In this document: piece by piece, positions 6,142-15,139 of the stretch
How positions within the stretch are numbered: the stretch's first letter is position 1
How the letters are laid out: each line of letters begins with the position of its first letter
Assembly: GCA_947597925.1 (NCBI GenBank)
Contig: CANQFA010000012.1
Coordinates: 1-38,288, forward strand
DNA length: 38,288 nucleotides
Direction of reading: 5' to 3'
DNA from: an uncultured Clostridia bacterium
GTDB taxonomy: Bacteria; Bacillota; Clostridia; Christensenellales; Borkfalkiaceae
Position numbers and translations under genes: made by a program
Notes under the pieces: generated by a model
Seen by the model: only the letters and a program-made list of their open reading frames with translations
Databases searched by the model: none
Told to the model about the DNA's origin: nothing

Positions 6142-8313
6142 TTAGAGGTGCAGGACGCGGTCGCGGATCTCCTGCGTTCTTCCCTGATTCCAGTACTGCG
6201 TGCCGATGTACCCGCAGGTGCGGCGGGCGACATTCATCTTGGTCTGGTCGCGGTTATGGCAGTGCGGGCACTCCCACAGCAGCTTTCCGTCCTCCTCCAC
6301 GATGCGGATCTCTCCGTCGTAGCCGCAGACCTGACAGTAGTCGCTCTTGGTATTGAGCTCGGCGTACATGATGTTGTCATAGATATACTGCATGACGGCG
6401 AGCACGGCGGGGATATTGTCCTGCATGTTGGGCACTTCGACATAGGAGATGGCGCCGCCCGGGGAGAGCTGCTGGAACTCGCTCTCGAACTTGAGCTTGG
6501 TGAAGGCATCGATCTCCTCGGTCACATGCACATGGTAGCTATTGGTGATGTAATTCTTGTCGGTGACGCCCGGGATGACGCCGAAGCGCTTCTGCAGGGC
6601 CTTTGCGAACTTATAAGTCGTGCTCTCGAGCGGCGTGCCGTAGAGGGAGAAGTCGATATTGTGCTTTGCCTTCCACTCCTTGCACTTGTCATTCATGTGC
6701 TGCATCACGGAGAGCGCGAAGGGCTTTGCTTCGGCGTCGGTATGCGACTTGCCCGTCATGTACTTCGTGCACTCATAGAGGCCCGCATAGCCGAGCGAGA
6801 TGGTGGAATACCCGCCGTAGAGGAGCTTGTCGATGGTCTCCCCCTTCTTGAGACGGGCGAGGGCGCCGTATTGCCAGAGGATGGGCGCCGCGTCGGACAG
6901 CGTCCCCTTCAGCCTGTTGTGCCGCTCCATGAGGGCGCGGTGGCAGAGCTCGAGGCGTTCATCGAAGATCTTCCAGAATTCGTCCATGTCGCCGCCCGAG
7001 GAGAGCGCGACGTCCACGAGGTTGATGGTGACGACGCCCTGATTGAACCTGCCGTAGTACTTCGGCTTGCCGTTCTCATCGACATAAGGGGTGAGGAAGG
7101 AGCGGCAGCCCATGCAGGTGTAGCAGTGTCCCTCGCCGTTTTTGTCGATCTTGTACTCGAGCATCTTCTTCTCGGAGATGTAGTCGGGGACCATGCGCTT
7201 TGCCGTGCAGCGCGCCGCGAGCTCGGTGAGGTACCAATATTTGCTCCCCTCGCGCACATTTTCCTCCTCGAGGACATAGATGAGCTTGGGGAAGGCGGGG
7301 GTCACCCACACGCCCGACTCATTTTTGACGCCCTGGATGCGCTGGTTGAGGGTCTCCTCGATGATCATGGCGAGATCGTCCTTTTCGCGGGGATTTCTCG
7401 CCTCGCCGAGGTACATGAACACGGTGACGAAGGGCGCCTGCCCATTGGTCGTGAGGAGGGTGACCACCTGATACTGGATGGTCTGAATGCCCTTCTTGAT
7501 CTCCTCGCGGAGGCGCTTCTCGGCAATTTTGTTGATGTGCCCCTCGTCCGTGATGCCCACTTCGGCGAGCTCCTCGGCGACTTCGGAGCGGATCTTTTGG
7601 CGGGAGATGTCCACAAAGGGCGCGAGATGGGTGAGCGAGATGGACTGCCCGCCGTACTGATTGGAGGCGACCTGCGCGATGATCTGCGTGGCGATATTGC
7701 ACGCCGTGGAGAAGGAATGCGGCTTCTCGATGAAGGTCCCCGAGATGACCGTGCCGTTTTGCAGCATATCCTCGAGGTTGACGAGGTCGCAGTTGTGCAT
7801 GTGCTGGGCGAAATAGTCGGCGTCATGGAAGTGGATGAGCCCCTCGTCGTGCGCCGCCACGATGTCGGGCGGGAGGAGGATACGGCGGGTGAGATCCTTG
7901 GAGACCTCCCCTGCCATATAGTCGCGCTGCACGGAGTTCACCGTGGGATTTTTATTGGAGTTCTCCTGCTTGACCTCCTCGTTGTTGCACTCGATGAGGG
8001 TGAGGATCTGCGCATCCGTCGTATTGGCACGGCGGACGAGCGAACGCGTATAGCGGTAGGTGATGTACTTGCGCGCCACCGCAAACGCCTTATAGTCCAT
8101 GATCTGATTCTCGACGAAGTCCTGGATCTCCTCCACGCTCACCGCGCGGTTGAGGTCCCCCGCAAGCGCCGTCACCTTTTCGGCGATCTCGCGGATCTGC
8201 TCCTCGGTGAGGCGGGCGCCCTCGCTCACCTCGTTATTTGCCTTCTCGACTGCGGCCACGATCTTCTCGATATCGAAGGCGACTTCTGCGCCGTTTCTCT
8301 TGATGATTTTCAT
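6142..8313 (-). CDS. nrdD: Anaerobic (class III) ribonucleoside-triphosphate reductase
   Basis: A 723-residue glycyl-radical enzyme that reduces ribonucleoside triphosphates to deoxyribonucleotides under anoxia. An ATP-cone allosteric domain is at residues 1 to about 90 (KIIKRNGAEVAFDIEKI). Near the C-terminus there is a zinc site made of CQVCGYDG and CPHC, followed by RRTCGYIG, in which glycine near 701 carries the radical. The length is normal for NrdD. The ATG at 8313 has AAGGGG 6-7 nt upstream. It is co-transcribed with nrdG and controlled by the promoter and NrdR-like boxes upstream. An anaerobic life style follows from this gene; no class I or II enzyme is in the window. Confidence 0.97.
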   Translation of the reverse strand: MKIIKRNGAEVAFDIEKIVAAVEKANNEVSEGARLTEEQIREIAEKVTALAGDLNRAVSVEEIQDFVENQIMDYKAFAVARKYITYRYTRSLVRRANTTDAQILTLIECNNEEVKQENSNKNPTVNSVQRDYMAGEVSKDLTRRILLPPDIVAAHDEGLIHFHDADYFAQHMHNCDLVNLEDMLQNGTVISGTFIEKPHSFSTACNIATQIIAQVASNQYGGQSISLTHLAPFVDISRQKIRSEVAEELAEVGITDEGHINKIAEKRLREEIKKGIQTIQYQVVTLLTTNGQAPFVTVFMYLGEARNPREKDDLAMIIEETLNQRIQGVKNESGVWVTPAFPKLIYVLEEENVREGSKYWYLTELAARCTAKRMVPDYISEKKMLEYKIDKNGEGHCYTCMGCRSFLTPYVDENGKPKYYGRFNQGVVTINLVDVALSSGGDMDEFWKIFDERLELCHRALMERHNRLKGTLSDAAPILWQYGALARLKKGETIDKLLYGGYSTISLGYAGLYECTKYMTGKSHTDAEAKPFALSVMQHMNDKCKEWKAKHNIDFSLYGTPLESTTYKFAKALQKRFGVIPGVTDKNYITNSYHVHVTEEIDAFTKLKFESEFQQLSPGGAISYVEVPNMQDNIPAVLAVMQYIYDNIMYAELNTKSDYCQVCGYDGEIRIVEEDGKLLWECPHCHNRDQTKMNVARRTCGYIGTQYWNQGRTQEIRDRVLHL

Positions 8314-8367
8314 ACTTTACCCCTTTTTCTCTATGTAGTTGTTTCCTTCCTCCTCTCAAAAAGGAAG

Positions 8368-8398
8368 GAGCGCTCCCCGCCGATTTGGGGGAACGCTC
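8368..8398 (-). promoter_or_regulatory. Hairpin at the predicted 5' end of the nrdDG mRNA (attenuator or stabiliser)
   Basis: On the minus strand, GAGCGTTCCCC pairs with GGGGAGCGCTC (11 bp, one G-U) around a 9-nt loop and is followed by CTTCCTTTTTG. The predicted transcription start falls at the first bases of the stem. The structure is therefore in the leader of nrdD and looks like an intrinsic terminator/attenuator or a 5'-protective stem-loop. Confidence 0.55.
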
Positions 8399-8401
8399 TT
8401 A

Positions 8402-8430
8402 ATTATAGACCAAGCCAAGACATTTGTCAA
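8402..8430 (-). promoter_or_regulatory. Consensus promoter of nrdDG
   Basis: Minus strand TTGACA (8425-8430), 17-bp spacer, TATAAT (8402-8407): a full match to the vegetative consensus. The predicted start is near 8396. The strength of the promoter makes repression through the adjacent boxes plausible. Confidence 0.9.
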
Positions 8431-8437
8431 GGGTTTG

Positions 8438-8453
8438 CCACTACATTTTGGGA
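8438..8453 (-). promoter_or_regulatory. NrdR-like box, promoter-proximal
   Basis: CCACTACATTTTGGGA fits the published NrdR-box pattern acaCwAtATaTwGtgt at about 11 of 16 positions, including the core C-w-A..AT.TwG. It lies 8 bp upstream of the nrdD -35 box. Confidence 0.6.
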
Positions 8454-8469
8454 AAATTTTTTTTCGCGA

Positions 8470-8485
8470 CCACAACATCTTGTGG
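8470..8485 (-). promoter_or_regulatory. NrdR-like box, promoter-distal
   Basis: CCACAACATCTTGTGG is a near-palindrome matching the NrdR-box pattern at about 12 of 16 positions. Its centre is 32 bp from the centre of the other box, the three-helical-turn spacing known for NrdR-box pairs. NrdR is a repressor of nucleotide reductase genes that binds ATP and dATP. Confidence 0.68.
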
Positions 8486-8552
8486 TTGGCGCGAAATTTG
8501 TCAAAATCCTGTGAAACATTTTGCGCCCCGCGTTACACGGGAAAAAGTGCCC

Positions 8553-9476
8553 TCAGAGCTCGCTGACTTCGAGATTTGCGGCCACTTCTTCGAACTTTTC
8601 CCGCGCAAAGGAGAGGGTGCCGAAGGTCGTCACGGTGGCAGTGCCCGCCGCGACGCCCGCCTTTAAGATCTCGGGAAGGGAGGCCCCCTCCTTCATGCGG
8701 ACGGCGCAGGCGGCGACCATGCCGTCTCCCGCCCCCACCGTGGAGTTGACCGCCACGTTGATGCTCTTGCAGTAGTAGGTCTTCTTGCCGTCGGTGAGGA
8801 TGGCGCCGTCCCGTCCGAGGGAGAGAAGGACGGCCTTTGCCCCGCGGCCGAGGAGCTCCTTGCACCCGTCGAGGCGATCCTCCATGGTCCTGAGCTCCCG
8901 CCCGAGGGTCTCCTCGAGCTCCTCGAGATTGGGCTTCACGAGGTCCACGCCCGCCTCGAGCGCCGAGAAGAGCTTGGCGCCCTCGGTGTCGCAGATGCGG
9001 AGCGACCGCTTGTCGACGGCGCGGAAGATCTCGCGGTAAAAGGAGGCATCGACGCCGCGCGGAAGCCCGCCCGAGATGACGGTGACCTCCGCCTCGGCGG
9101 AATATTTCCTTATGAGGGAGAGGAGCTCCACGAGCTTATCCGCCCCCACCCGCGCGCCGACGTCGTTTATCTGGGTGAGCATGGCGCGCTTGTCGATGAG
9201 TTTGTAGTTTTCCCGCACCCTGCCCGCGTTCCAGACGAAGGAGTACTTCACCTCTTCGCGGTCGAGCTCCCGCTCGAACAGGGCGCCGTTTTCCTGATAC
9301 ATGAAGCCCGTCGCAAAGGACTCTTCCCCGAGACGGCGGACGCCGATGGCGACATTGATCGCCTTTCCCGTAAAGGAGAGCGACTTGCTCTTGACGATAT
9401 TGAGCTTGCCCACGTTGAGAGAATCGAGCTCCACCGTGACGTCGACGCTCGGGCTCATGCAGACCGTTAAAATCAT
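8553..9476 (-). CDS. PfkB-family sugar kinase, 1-phosphofructokinase-like
   Basis: A 307-residue ribokinase/PfkB-family kinase. The N-terminus ILTVCMSPSVDVT, followed by SFTGKAINVAIGVRRLG, matches the FruK/LacC branch (1-phosphofructokinase or tagatose-6-phosphate kinase). The ATP-site motif VGAGDGMVAA near residue 250 holds the catalytic Asp. The likely reaction is phosphorylation of fructose-1-phosphate or tagatose-6-phosphate. No fructose PTS or regulator is beside it; instead it lies 70 bp downstream of pfkA. A TATAAT (9501-9506) in the gap could be its own -10, but no good -35 accompanies it. Confidence 0.85.
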   Translation of the reverse strand: MILTVCMSPSVDVTVELDSLNVGKLNIVKSKSLSFTGKAINVAIGVRRLGEESFATGFMYQENGALFERELDREEVKYSFVWNAGRVRENYKLIDKRAMLTQINDVGARVGADKLVELLSLIRKYSAEAEVTVISGGLPRGVDASFYREIFRAVDKRSLRICDTEGAKLFSALEAGVDLVKPNLEELEETLGRELRTMEDRLDGCKELLGRGAKAVLLSLGRDGAILTDGKKTYYCKSINVAVNSTVGAGDGMVAACAVRMKEGASLPEILKAGVAAGTATVTTFGTLSFAREKFEEVAANLEVSEL

Positions 9477-9546
9477 GGCAATTCCTTGGATTTTCTATAC
9501 ATTATATATTATGGCGCTTCGAGGATATTCCCCCGAGGCCATGCGG

Positions 9547-10509
9547 TCACATGGAGATCATCTGCAGGGTCTCGTAGAGCTCATAGTTGAAGCGCTTCTT
9601 CATGGAGACGGCCTCGATGATGTCCATATCGATGATCTCATTTTTGCGGATGCCCACGACGCGGTTGCCGATGCCGTCCTTGAGGAGGCGCACGGCCTTA
9701 TTGCCGAACTGCGCGGCGAGCATTCTGTCCGCCATGGAGGGCGAACCGCCCCGCTGGATGTGCCCGATATTGGTCGCGCGCACCGAGTGCGAGGTGACTT
9801 CCTGCAGTTTCCCCGCGAATTCCTCGGCGCCGCACACCCCTTCCGCCACGACGATGATATTGGAGTGCTTGCCGTTTTCGCGGGAGCGGTTGATGCGCAT
9901 GACGATGTCCTGCATGTCATAGGGAATTTCGGGCACGACGATGATCTCGGCGCCCGAGGTGATGCCCACATAGAGGGCGATGTCGCCGCAGTGCCGCCCC
10001 ATGACTTCCACTACCGAGATGCGCTCGTGGGACTCCATGGTGTCGCGGAGCTTGTTGATGGCGTCGTTGCAGGTATTGACCGCCGTGTCGAAGCCCAGCG
10101 TGTAGTCGGTGTACTCGAGATCGTTGTCTATGGTCCCGGGGATGCCGATGGTGGGGATGCCGAAGGTCTCGGTGAGGCACTTCGCCCCGCGGAAGGAGCC
10201 GTCGCCGCCGATGACGACGAGTCCCTCGATGCCGTGCTTTTCGAGGGAGGCGACCGCCTGCTTCTGCCCGTCGAGGGTCATCATCTCCATGCAGCGCGCC
10301 GTGCGGAGCATGGTCCCGCCCCGCTGGACGATATTGGAGACGCTGCGCATCTCGAGCTTATACATCGTGTCGTCGATGAGGCCCGCATAGCCCCGCTCGA
10401 TCCCATAGACCTCCATGCCGTAGTAGATGGCCGTGCGCACGACGGCGCGGATGGCGGCATTCATGCCGGGGGCATCTCCCCCGCTTGTAAGAAGTCCGAT
10501 CCGTTTCAT
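9547..10509 (-). CDS. pfkA: ATP-dependent 6-phosphofructokinase
   Basis: About 320 residues, the normal PfkA length. It begins MKRIGLLTSGGDAPGMNA and contains GGDGSFRGA and PGTIDNDLE. Gly in GGDGS and in PGTIDND (where pyrophosphate-dependent enzymes have Asp and Lys) marks it as ATP-dependent. It makes fructose-1,6-bisphosphate, the committed glycolytic step. Three in-frame ATGs exist (10530, 10518, 10509). ATG 10509 gives the family N-terminus but its GGAGG is 13 nt away, while 10530 has AGGA 6-7 nt away, so up to 7 extra residues are possible. It follows dnaE as in many Clostridia, but has its own promoter. Confidence 0.94.
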   Translation of the reverse strand: MKRIGLLTSGGDAPGMNAAIRAVVRTAIYYGMEVYGIERGYAGLIDDTMYKLEMRSVSNIVQRGGTMLRTARCMEMMTLDGQKQAVASLEKHGIEGLVVIGGDGSFRGAKCLTETFGIPTIGIPGTIDNDLEYTDYTLGFDTAVNTCNDAINKLRDTMESHERISVVEVMGRHCGDIALYVGITSGAEIIVVPEIPYDMQDIVMRINRSRENGKHSNIIVVAEGVCGAEEFAGKLQEVTSHSVRATNIGHIQRGGSPSMADRMLAAQFGNKAVRLLKDGIGNRVVGIRKNEIIDMDIIEAVSMKKRFNYELYETLQMISM

Positions 10510-10545
10510 AGTTCCCATTTGTCCTCCCATTGATCTTCCTATGAT

Positions 10546-10573
10546 ATTATAACAGAAATTTTTGCATTTGCAA
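10546..10573 (-). promoter_or_regulatory. Promoter of pfkA
   Basis: Minus strand TTGCAA (10568-10573), 16-bp spacer, TATAAT (10546-10551), in the short gap after dnaE. A stem (GGCAAA/TTTGCC, about 10583-10605) lies just after the dnaE stop but has no T-tract. Confidence 0.7.
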
Positions 10574-10608
10574 AGCGCCTTGGGGCAAATTTCGGAAATT
10601 TTGCCAAA

Positions 10609-13600
10609 TTATACGAGCTTGACGCAGGAGTCGGGCACAAAGGTGCGCAGCTCGGCGAGGAAGGCGCGGCTCATATTCACCGAGCCCTCGTACCGCTTGC
10701 CGCCGAAGAGGAGCTTGGTGCGCTGCTGCCCTTCGTACTCCGAGAGAAGTTCGAGGAGCTCGGAAAACTCCCCTTCCGTGAGCTTTCGCGCGTCGATCCA
10801 GAGGACGGTCTCCTTCTCCTCCTTTTCCACGGGGCGGGGCATCTCCTCGGGGAGCTTTTCCTCCACGCTGTCGAGGATGATGACGGGCGCCTTCCCGGGG
10901 GTGATGTCGAGCTTTCCCGCGATGCGCACGACGGCATCGACGCGCAGGGCGGGCTTGCAGCGCTCATAGATGCGGGGAAAGGCGACGCACTCGATGCTCC
11001 CGTAGAGGTCCTCGGCCGTGACGAATGCCATGGGCGCGCCCCCCTTCGTGTTGTGCTTTTTTATGGAGGAGATGATGCCGCCCATCACGACCGCGTCTCC
11101 GTGCTTGACCCGCAGGTAGGTGCGGTCCCCCGTCTCCTCGTCCTCGGTGAAGTCGGCGAGCATGCCCACGTGGAAATCGGAATCGGTGAAGCGGTTTGCA
11201 AACATCTCGAAGGGATGGCCGCTGACATAGACGCCGAGCACCGACTTCTCCTTCATGAGGCGGTCCATCGTCTCCCACTCGGGGATCTTGGGGAATTCCG
11301 CGTGCGGGGCCTTCTCCTCGATGAGGTCGCCGAAGAGGGAGATCTGCAGGCTGTTTTTCTGCTTTTCCATGCCCGAGATGCGCCGCATAAGCTCCTCGTA
11401 GACGGCCTCGTACTGCGAGCGGTGCTTGCCGAACCCATCGAAGGCGCCGCCGAAGATGAGGGCCTCCACCATGCGCTTGTTGACAAACTTCGTGCACCGC
11501 ATGAGGAAATCGGAGAAGTCCTTGAAGGGTCCATTCTTGTCCCGCTCGGCGATGACCTCCTCCATGGCGGAGATCCCCACGCCGCGCAGCGCGCACAGGC
11601 CGAAGCGCAGCCCGTCGCCCTGCACCGAGAAGTAGGCCTTCGACAGGTTGACGTCGGGCGGGTAGACCTTGATGCCCTTCTCCTTCATGTAGACGACATA
11701 CTTGGAGATCTCGTCTATCTTATCGATGCGGTTGTTGAGCACGCCCGCGAGGAATTCTTTGGGATAATATTTCTTGAGATAGGCGGTGCGGTAGGCGACG
11801 ACGGCATAGGCGGCCGCGTGGGACTTATTGAAGGCGTAGGAGGCGAAGCTCTCCATCTGCCCGAAGAGCTCGGTGGCGACTTCGGGCGGGATGCCCTTTG
11901 CGCGGCACCCCGTGATGTTGCCGTAGATGGGCTCCCCCGCTTCGGTGTGCCCCACCACCTTGTCGATGTCGCCGTAGATGAACTTTTCCTTCTGCGCCAT
12001 GAGCTCATTGAGGTGCTTCTTTGCCATGGCGCGGCGCACGAGATCTGCCTGCCCGAGGGAATATCCCGCGAGGCTCTGGAAGATCTGCATGACCTGTTCC
12101 TGATAGATGATGACCCCGTACGTCTTCTCGAGGATGGGCTTTAAGTAGGGTGTGAGGTAGGTGATGCCCGCGGGGTTGCTCTTATTCTTGAGGTAGGTGG
12201 GGATGAAGTCCATGGGACCGGGGCGGTAGAGCGAGATGCCCGCGATGAGGTCCTCGAGGCAGGTCGGCTGGAGCTGCTTCATGAACCGCTTCATGCCTCC
12301 TTGCTCGAGCTGGAAGACGGCGTCGGTGTCCGCCTCGGAGATGAGCTGGTAGGCGCCCGCGTCGTCGCACTTCTGGTCAAACTCGATGCGGATGCCGTAG
12401 TCCTCCTCGATGTAGTCGAGGGTCTTCTTGATGTCGGTGAGGGTGGTGAGGGCGAGGAAGTCCATCTTCAGCATGCCGATGGATTCCACTTCCTTCATGT
12501 CGAACTGGGTGGTGATGTCCTCCCCGTTGCGGGAGAGGGGCACATTGTCCGCGATCCGCTTGTTGCAGATCACGACGCCCGCCGCGTGCATGGAGGTGTT
12601 GCGGGGCATCCCCTCGAGCTTCAAGCCCATGTCGATGACCCGCTTTAAGGTCTCATCCGTCTCATAGATCTCGATGAACTCGGGGTTGCGGCGCGCATTT
12701 TGCTCGTCGAGCTTCTTTTTCGCCGCGTCGAGGTCGCCCTCCAGCCCCGCGAGCTTCATCCTCTCCTCGGCCTCCGTCTCGGGCGAGGCGCTCTGCACGG
12801 CCTCCTCCTGCGCGCGATAGGCGGCATCCAGCCTGTCTATCTTGGCGCGGCAACCCGCGAGGTTGAGCCCCAAGAGTTCGCGGATGGTGGATTTCCCGTC
12901 CATGAGCTTGGTCACGCGGTCGGTCTCGGCATAGGGCACCCGCATGACCCGCCCCACGTCCTTGATGACGGCGCGGGAGGCGAGCGTTCCGAAGGTGACG
13001 ATCTGCGCCACATTCTCGGGGTGATATCTCTGCCGCACGTATTCTATGGTCTCCCCTCTCCTCGCCGTGCAGAAGTCGACGTCGAAGTCGGGCATGGAGA
13101 CGCGGTCGGGATTTAAGAAGCGCTCGAAGAGGAGGTCATAGCGGAGAGGGTCCACATCGGTGATGCCGATGGCGTAGGCGACGATGCTCCCGACGCCCGA
13201 ACCCCGCCCCGGACCCACCGGGATATCGTGCAGGCGGGACCAGTTGATGTAGTCCCACACGATGAGGAAATAGTCGGCAAACCCCATCTTGATGATGATG
13301 CCGAGCTCATATTCCGCCCTCTTCCGGATCTCCTCCGTGATGACGGGATAGCGGGTGGGAAGCCTCTCCCACGTGAGGCGGGTGAGAAATTCGGGCGAAG
13401 GCGTGCCGTCGTCCGCCGTGTAGAGCGGGATGAGCGACTTGTCATAGACGGGCTTGCCGTTTTCCTTCAGGTTGAAGGGCGGGTCGGTCTCGGAGACCTT
13501 GTCGGCGATGACGCGGGTATTTCGGATGGCTTCGGGATAGTTTTTGAAGAGCTCCGCCATCTCGTCGCCCGACTTCATGTAAAACTCGTGCGTCTGCATC

Positions 13601-14295
13601 CGCATGCGGGAGGGATCGTCGAGGGTGCGCTTGGTTTGGATGCACATGAGCACATCCTGCATCTCCCAGTCCTCCTTGCGGAGGTAGTGGACGTCGTTCG
13701 TCGCGACGAGCGGGATGCCCGTCTCCTCCGAGATGCGGGCGAGGCGGGGCAAGATCTCCCTCTGCTCGGGGATGCCGTGGTTCTGGATCTCGAGGTAGAA
13801 ATCTTCCCCGTAGATCGATTGCAGAAAGAGTGCAAAGTCTTTCGCCTTTTCATATTCTCCCGCCATGAGCAGGCGGGGAATGCGCCCCGCGAGGCAGGCG
13901 GAGAGGCAGATGACCCCCTCGCTGTGCTCTTTCAGGGTCTTGTAGTCGATGCGCGGACGGTAGTAGAAGCCGTCGACGAAGGCGATGGAGTCGAGCTGCA
14001 CGAGGTTGATGTACCCCGCCTTGTTCTTGGCAAGCAAGATGAGGTGGTCGGCCTTTTGCTCCGTCTTCACGGTGTAGTCGTCCACGACATAAAATTCGCA
14101 GCCGATGATATATTTGATGTGGTTTTCCTTGCACCGCTCGGCAAACTTGAGGGCGCTGTACATGTTGCCGTGGTCGGTGACCGCCACGGTGTCGATGCCC
14201 TTTTCCACGCAGTGGCGGATGAGGTCATCTACCTTCACGGCGCCGTCGAGGAGGCTGTATTCGGTATGGAGATGGAGATGTACGAAGTCAGTCAT
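10609..14295 (-). CDS. dnaE: DNA polymerase III subunit alpha, DnaE type
   Basis: A replicative C-family polymerase of about 1228 residues. The N-terminal PHP domain starts FVHLHLHTEYSLLDGA. The palm domain carries the PDFDVDF catalytic aspartate motif near residue 400. The later segments YAFNKSHAAAYA and the OB-fold region (about 1000-1100) are normal for DnaE. In Clostridia DnaE usually works alongside PolC, which is not in the window. One odd point is an extra Glu/Ala-rich charged helix at about residues 485-535, just before the conserved NPEFIEIYE segment. ATG 14295 with AGGA 7 nt upstream lies inside the 3' end of whiA (8-nt overlap), indicating translational coupling; 7 more upstream codons are possible. 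Confidence 0.97.
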   Translation of the reverse strand: MTDFVHLHLHTEYSLLDGAVKVDDLIRHCVEKGIDTVAVTDHGNMYSALKFAERCKENHIKYIIGCEFYVVDDYTVKTEQKADHLILLAKNKAGYINLVQLDSIAFVDGFYYRPRIDYKTLKEHSEGVICLSACLAGRIPRLLMAGEYEKAKDFALFLQSIYGEDFYLEIQNHGIPEQREILPRLARISEETGIPLVATNDVHYLRKEDWEMQDVLMCIQTKRTLDDPSRMRMQTHEFYMKSGDEMAELFKNYPEAIRNTRVIADKVSETDPPFNLKENGKPVYDKSLIPLYTADDGTPSPEFLTRLTWERLPTRYPVITEEIRKRAEYELGIIIKMGFADYFLIVWDYINWSRLHDIPVGPGRGSGVGSIVAYAIGITDVDPLRYDLLFERFLNPDRVSMPDFDVDFCTARRGETIEYVRQRYHPENVAQIVTFGTLASRAVIKDVGRVMRVPYAETDRVTKLMDGKSTIRELLGLNLAGCRAKIDRLDAAYRAQEEAVQSASPETEAEERMKLAGLEGDLDAAKKKLDEQNARRNPEFIEIYETDETLKRVIDMGLKLEGMPRNTSMHAAGVVICNKRIADNVPLSRNGEDITTQFDMKEVESIGMLKMDFLALTTLTDIKKTLDYIEEDYGIRIEFDQKCDDAGAYQLISEADTDAVFQLEQGGMKRFMKQLQPTCLEDLIAGISLYRPGPMDFIPTYLKNKSNPAGITYLTPYLKPILEKTYGVIIYQEQVMQIFQSLAGYSLGQADLVRRAMAKKHLNELMAQKEKFIYGDIDKVVGHTEAGEPIYGNITGCRAKGIPPEVATELFGQMESFASYAFNKSHAAAYAVVAYRTAYLKKYYPKEFLAGVLNNRIDKIDEISKYVVYMKEKGIKVYPPDVNLSKAYFSVQGDGLRFGLCALRGVGISAMEEVIAERDKNGPFKDFSDFLMRCTKFVNKRMVEALIFGGAFDGFGKHRSQYEAVYEELMRRISGMEKQKNSLQISLFGDLIEEKAPHAEFPKIPEWETMDRLMKEKSVLGVYVSGHPFEMFANRFTDSDFHVGMLADFTEDEETGDRTYLRVKHGDAVVMGGIISSIKKHNTKGGAPMAFVTAEDLYGSIECVAFPRIYERCKPALRVDAVVRIAGKLDITPGKAPVIILDSVEEKLPEEMPRPVEKEEKETVLWIDARKLTEGEFSELLELLSEYEGQQRTKLLFGGKRYEGSVNMSRAFLAELRTFVPDSCVKLV

Positions 14296-15139
14296 GACGT
14301 TTCCTGTCGCCCGCAAGGGCCATCAGTTTTCTCAGTCGGTGGTTGAGGCAGCTCTTGGAGATGCCGAGCTTTTCCGCGAGTTCGGAGAGGGAGAGTTCGG
14401 GATGGGCAAGCCGCGCCTCTGCGGCCGTGCGGAGCCCCTCGGGAAGGGTCACGAGCACCCCGCCCTCCTTGAGCTTTGTGAGGCGGACGGTCTGCGCCGC
14501 ACTCGCGATCGCGCTCTTGTCCGCGTTGCCCTGATAGCAATTGCTCACGCGGTTCTCGAGGTTATTTTCCTCCCGCTCCGCCGAGAGCGCCTCGAGACGG
14601 GAGAGCGCCCTTTCCGCCCCCAAGGCGGAGAGAAAGTCGGCGATCCCCTCGCGGTTCTTGAGGTAGACGACGTGCTTTTCTCCTCTCCGTACGCTGCTGC
14701 CCATGAGCTGAAAGGTGTCGAGAAGGTCCAAAAAGGCCTCCGCGGCCTCCCCCTTCTCGAAGACGATCTCGAGGTGATAGCCCGTCTTCTTTCCCTCCCC
14801 GGGGAGGGTGCAGCTGCCGCTTCCCAAAAAGGCGCCCGCAAGGTAGGACCGCCCGCTCACTTCATCTTCTTGAACGGAAAAGAGGGCGCCCCCTCCCGCG
14901 TGGGAAAAGGTGAGCTTGTCCCTGCCGAGCTTGGGGTCGCGCTCCGCCCGCATGAGGGTCATGGGCAGAGAGACGGCTTCGAAGAGGCCGAGCACATAGG
15001 CGGCGATCTCCTCATTTTCGATGGAAAAGAGGAGCTTTTCCCTGTCCCCGCAGGTGTCGAGGATGCCCGCAAGGAAGGAAATCTTCTCCGCGGGCTCCCG
15101 CCGCATGATCTCCCGCTTGATCTCCCGCGTGAAGTTCAT
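14288..15139 (-). CDS. whiA: WhiA-family DNA-binding protein
   Basis: A 283-residue protein with the WhiA layout: an N-terminal degenerate LAGLIDADG-homing-endonuclease-like region (SFLAGILDTCG at about 22-31, second half about 100-190) and a C-terminal helix-turn-helix, visible in ELAEKLGISKSCLNHRLRKL near the end. WhiA controls sporulation or cell-division genes in Gram-positive bacteria. Its ATG overlaps the TGA of the upstream PHP gene (ATGA) and its 3' end overlaps dnaE, so the three are tightly coupled. The genes commonly located upstream of whiA (rapZ, yvcK) are missing here. Confidence 0.9.
   Translation of the reverse strand: MNFTREIKREIMRREPAEKISFLAGILDTCGDREKLLFSIENEEIAAYVLGLFEAVSLPMTLMRAERDPKLGRDKLTFSHAGGGALFSVQEDEVSGRSYLAGAFLGSGSCTLPGEGKKTGYHLEIVFEKGEAAEAFLDLLDTFQLMGSSVRRGEKHVVYLKNREGIADFLSALGAERALSRLEALSAEREENNLENRVSNCYQGNADKSAIASAAQTVRLTKLKEGGVLVTLPEGLRTAAEARLAHPELSLSELAEKLGISKSCLNHRLRKLMALAGDRKRHD

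Noticed and set aside
5584..8514. 976-codon plus-strand open frame opposite nrdDG
   Set aside because: Fully antisense to nrdG and nrdD, with no recognisable domain; a codon-bias shadow.
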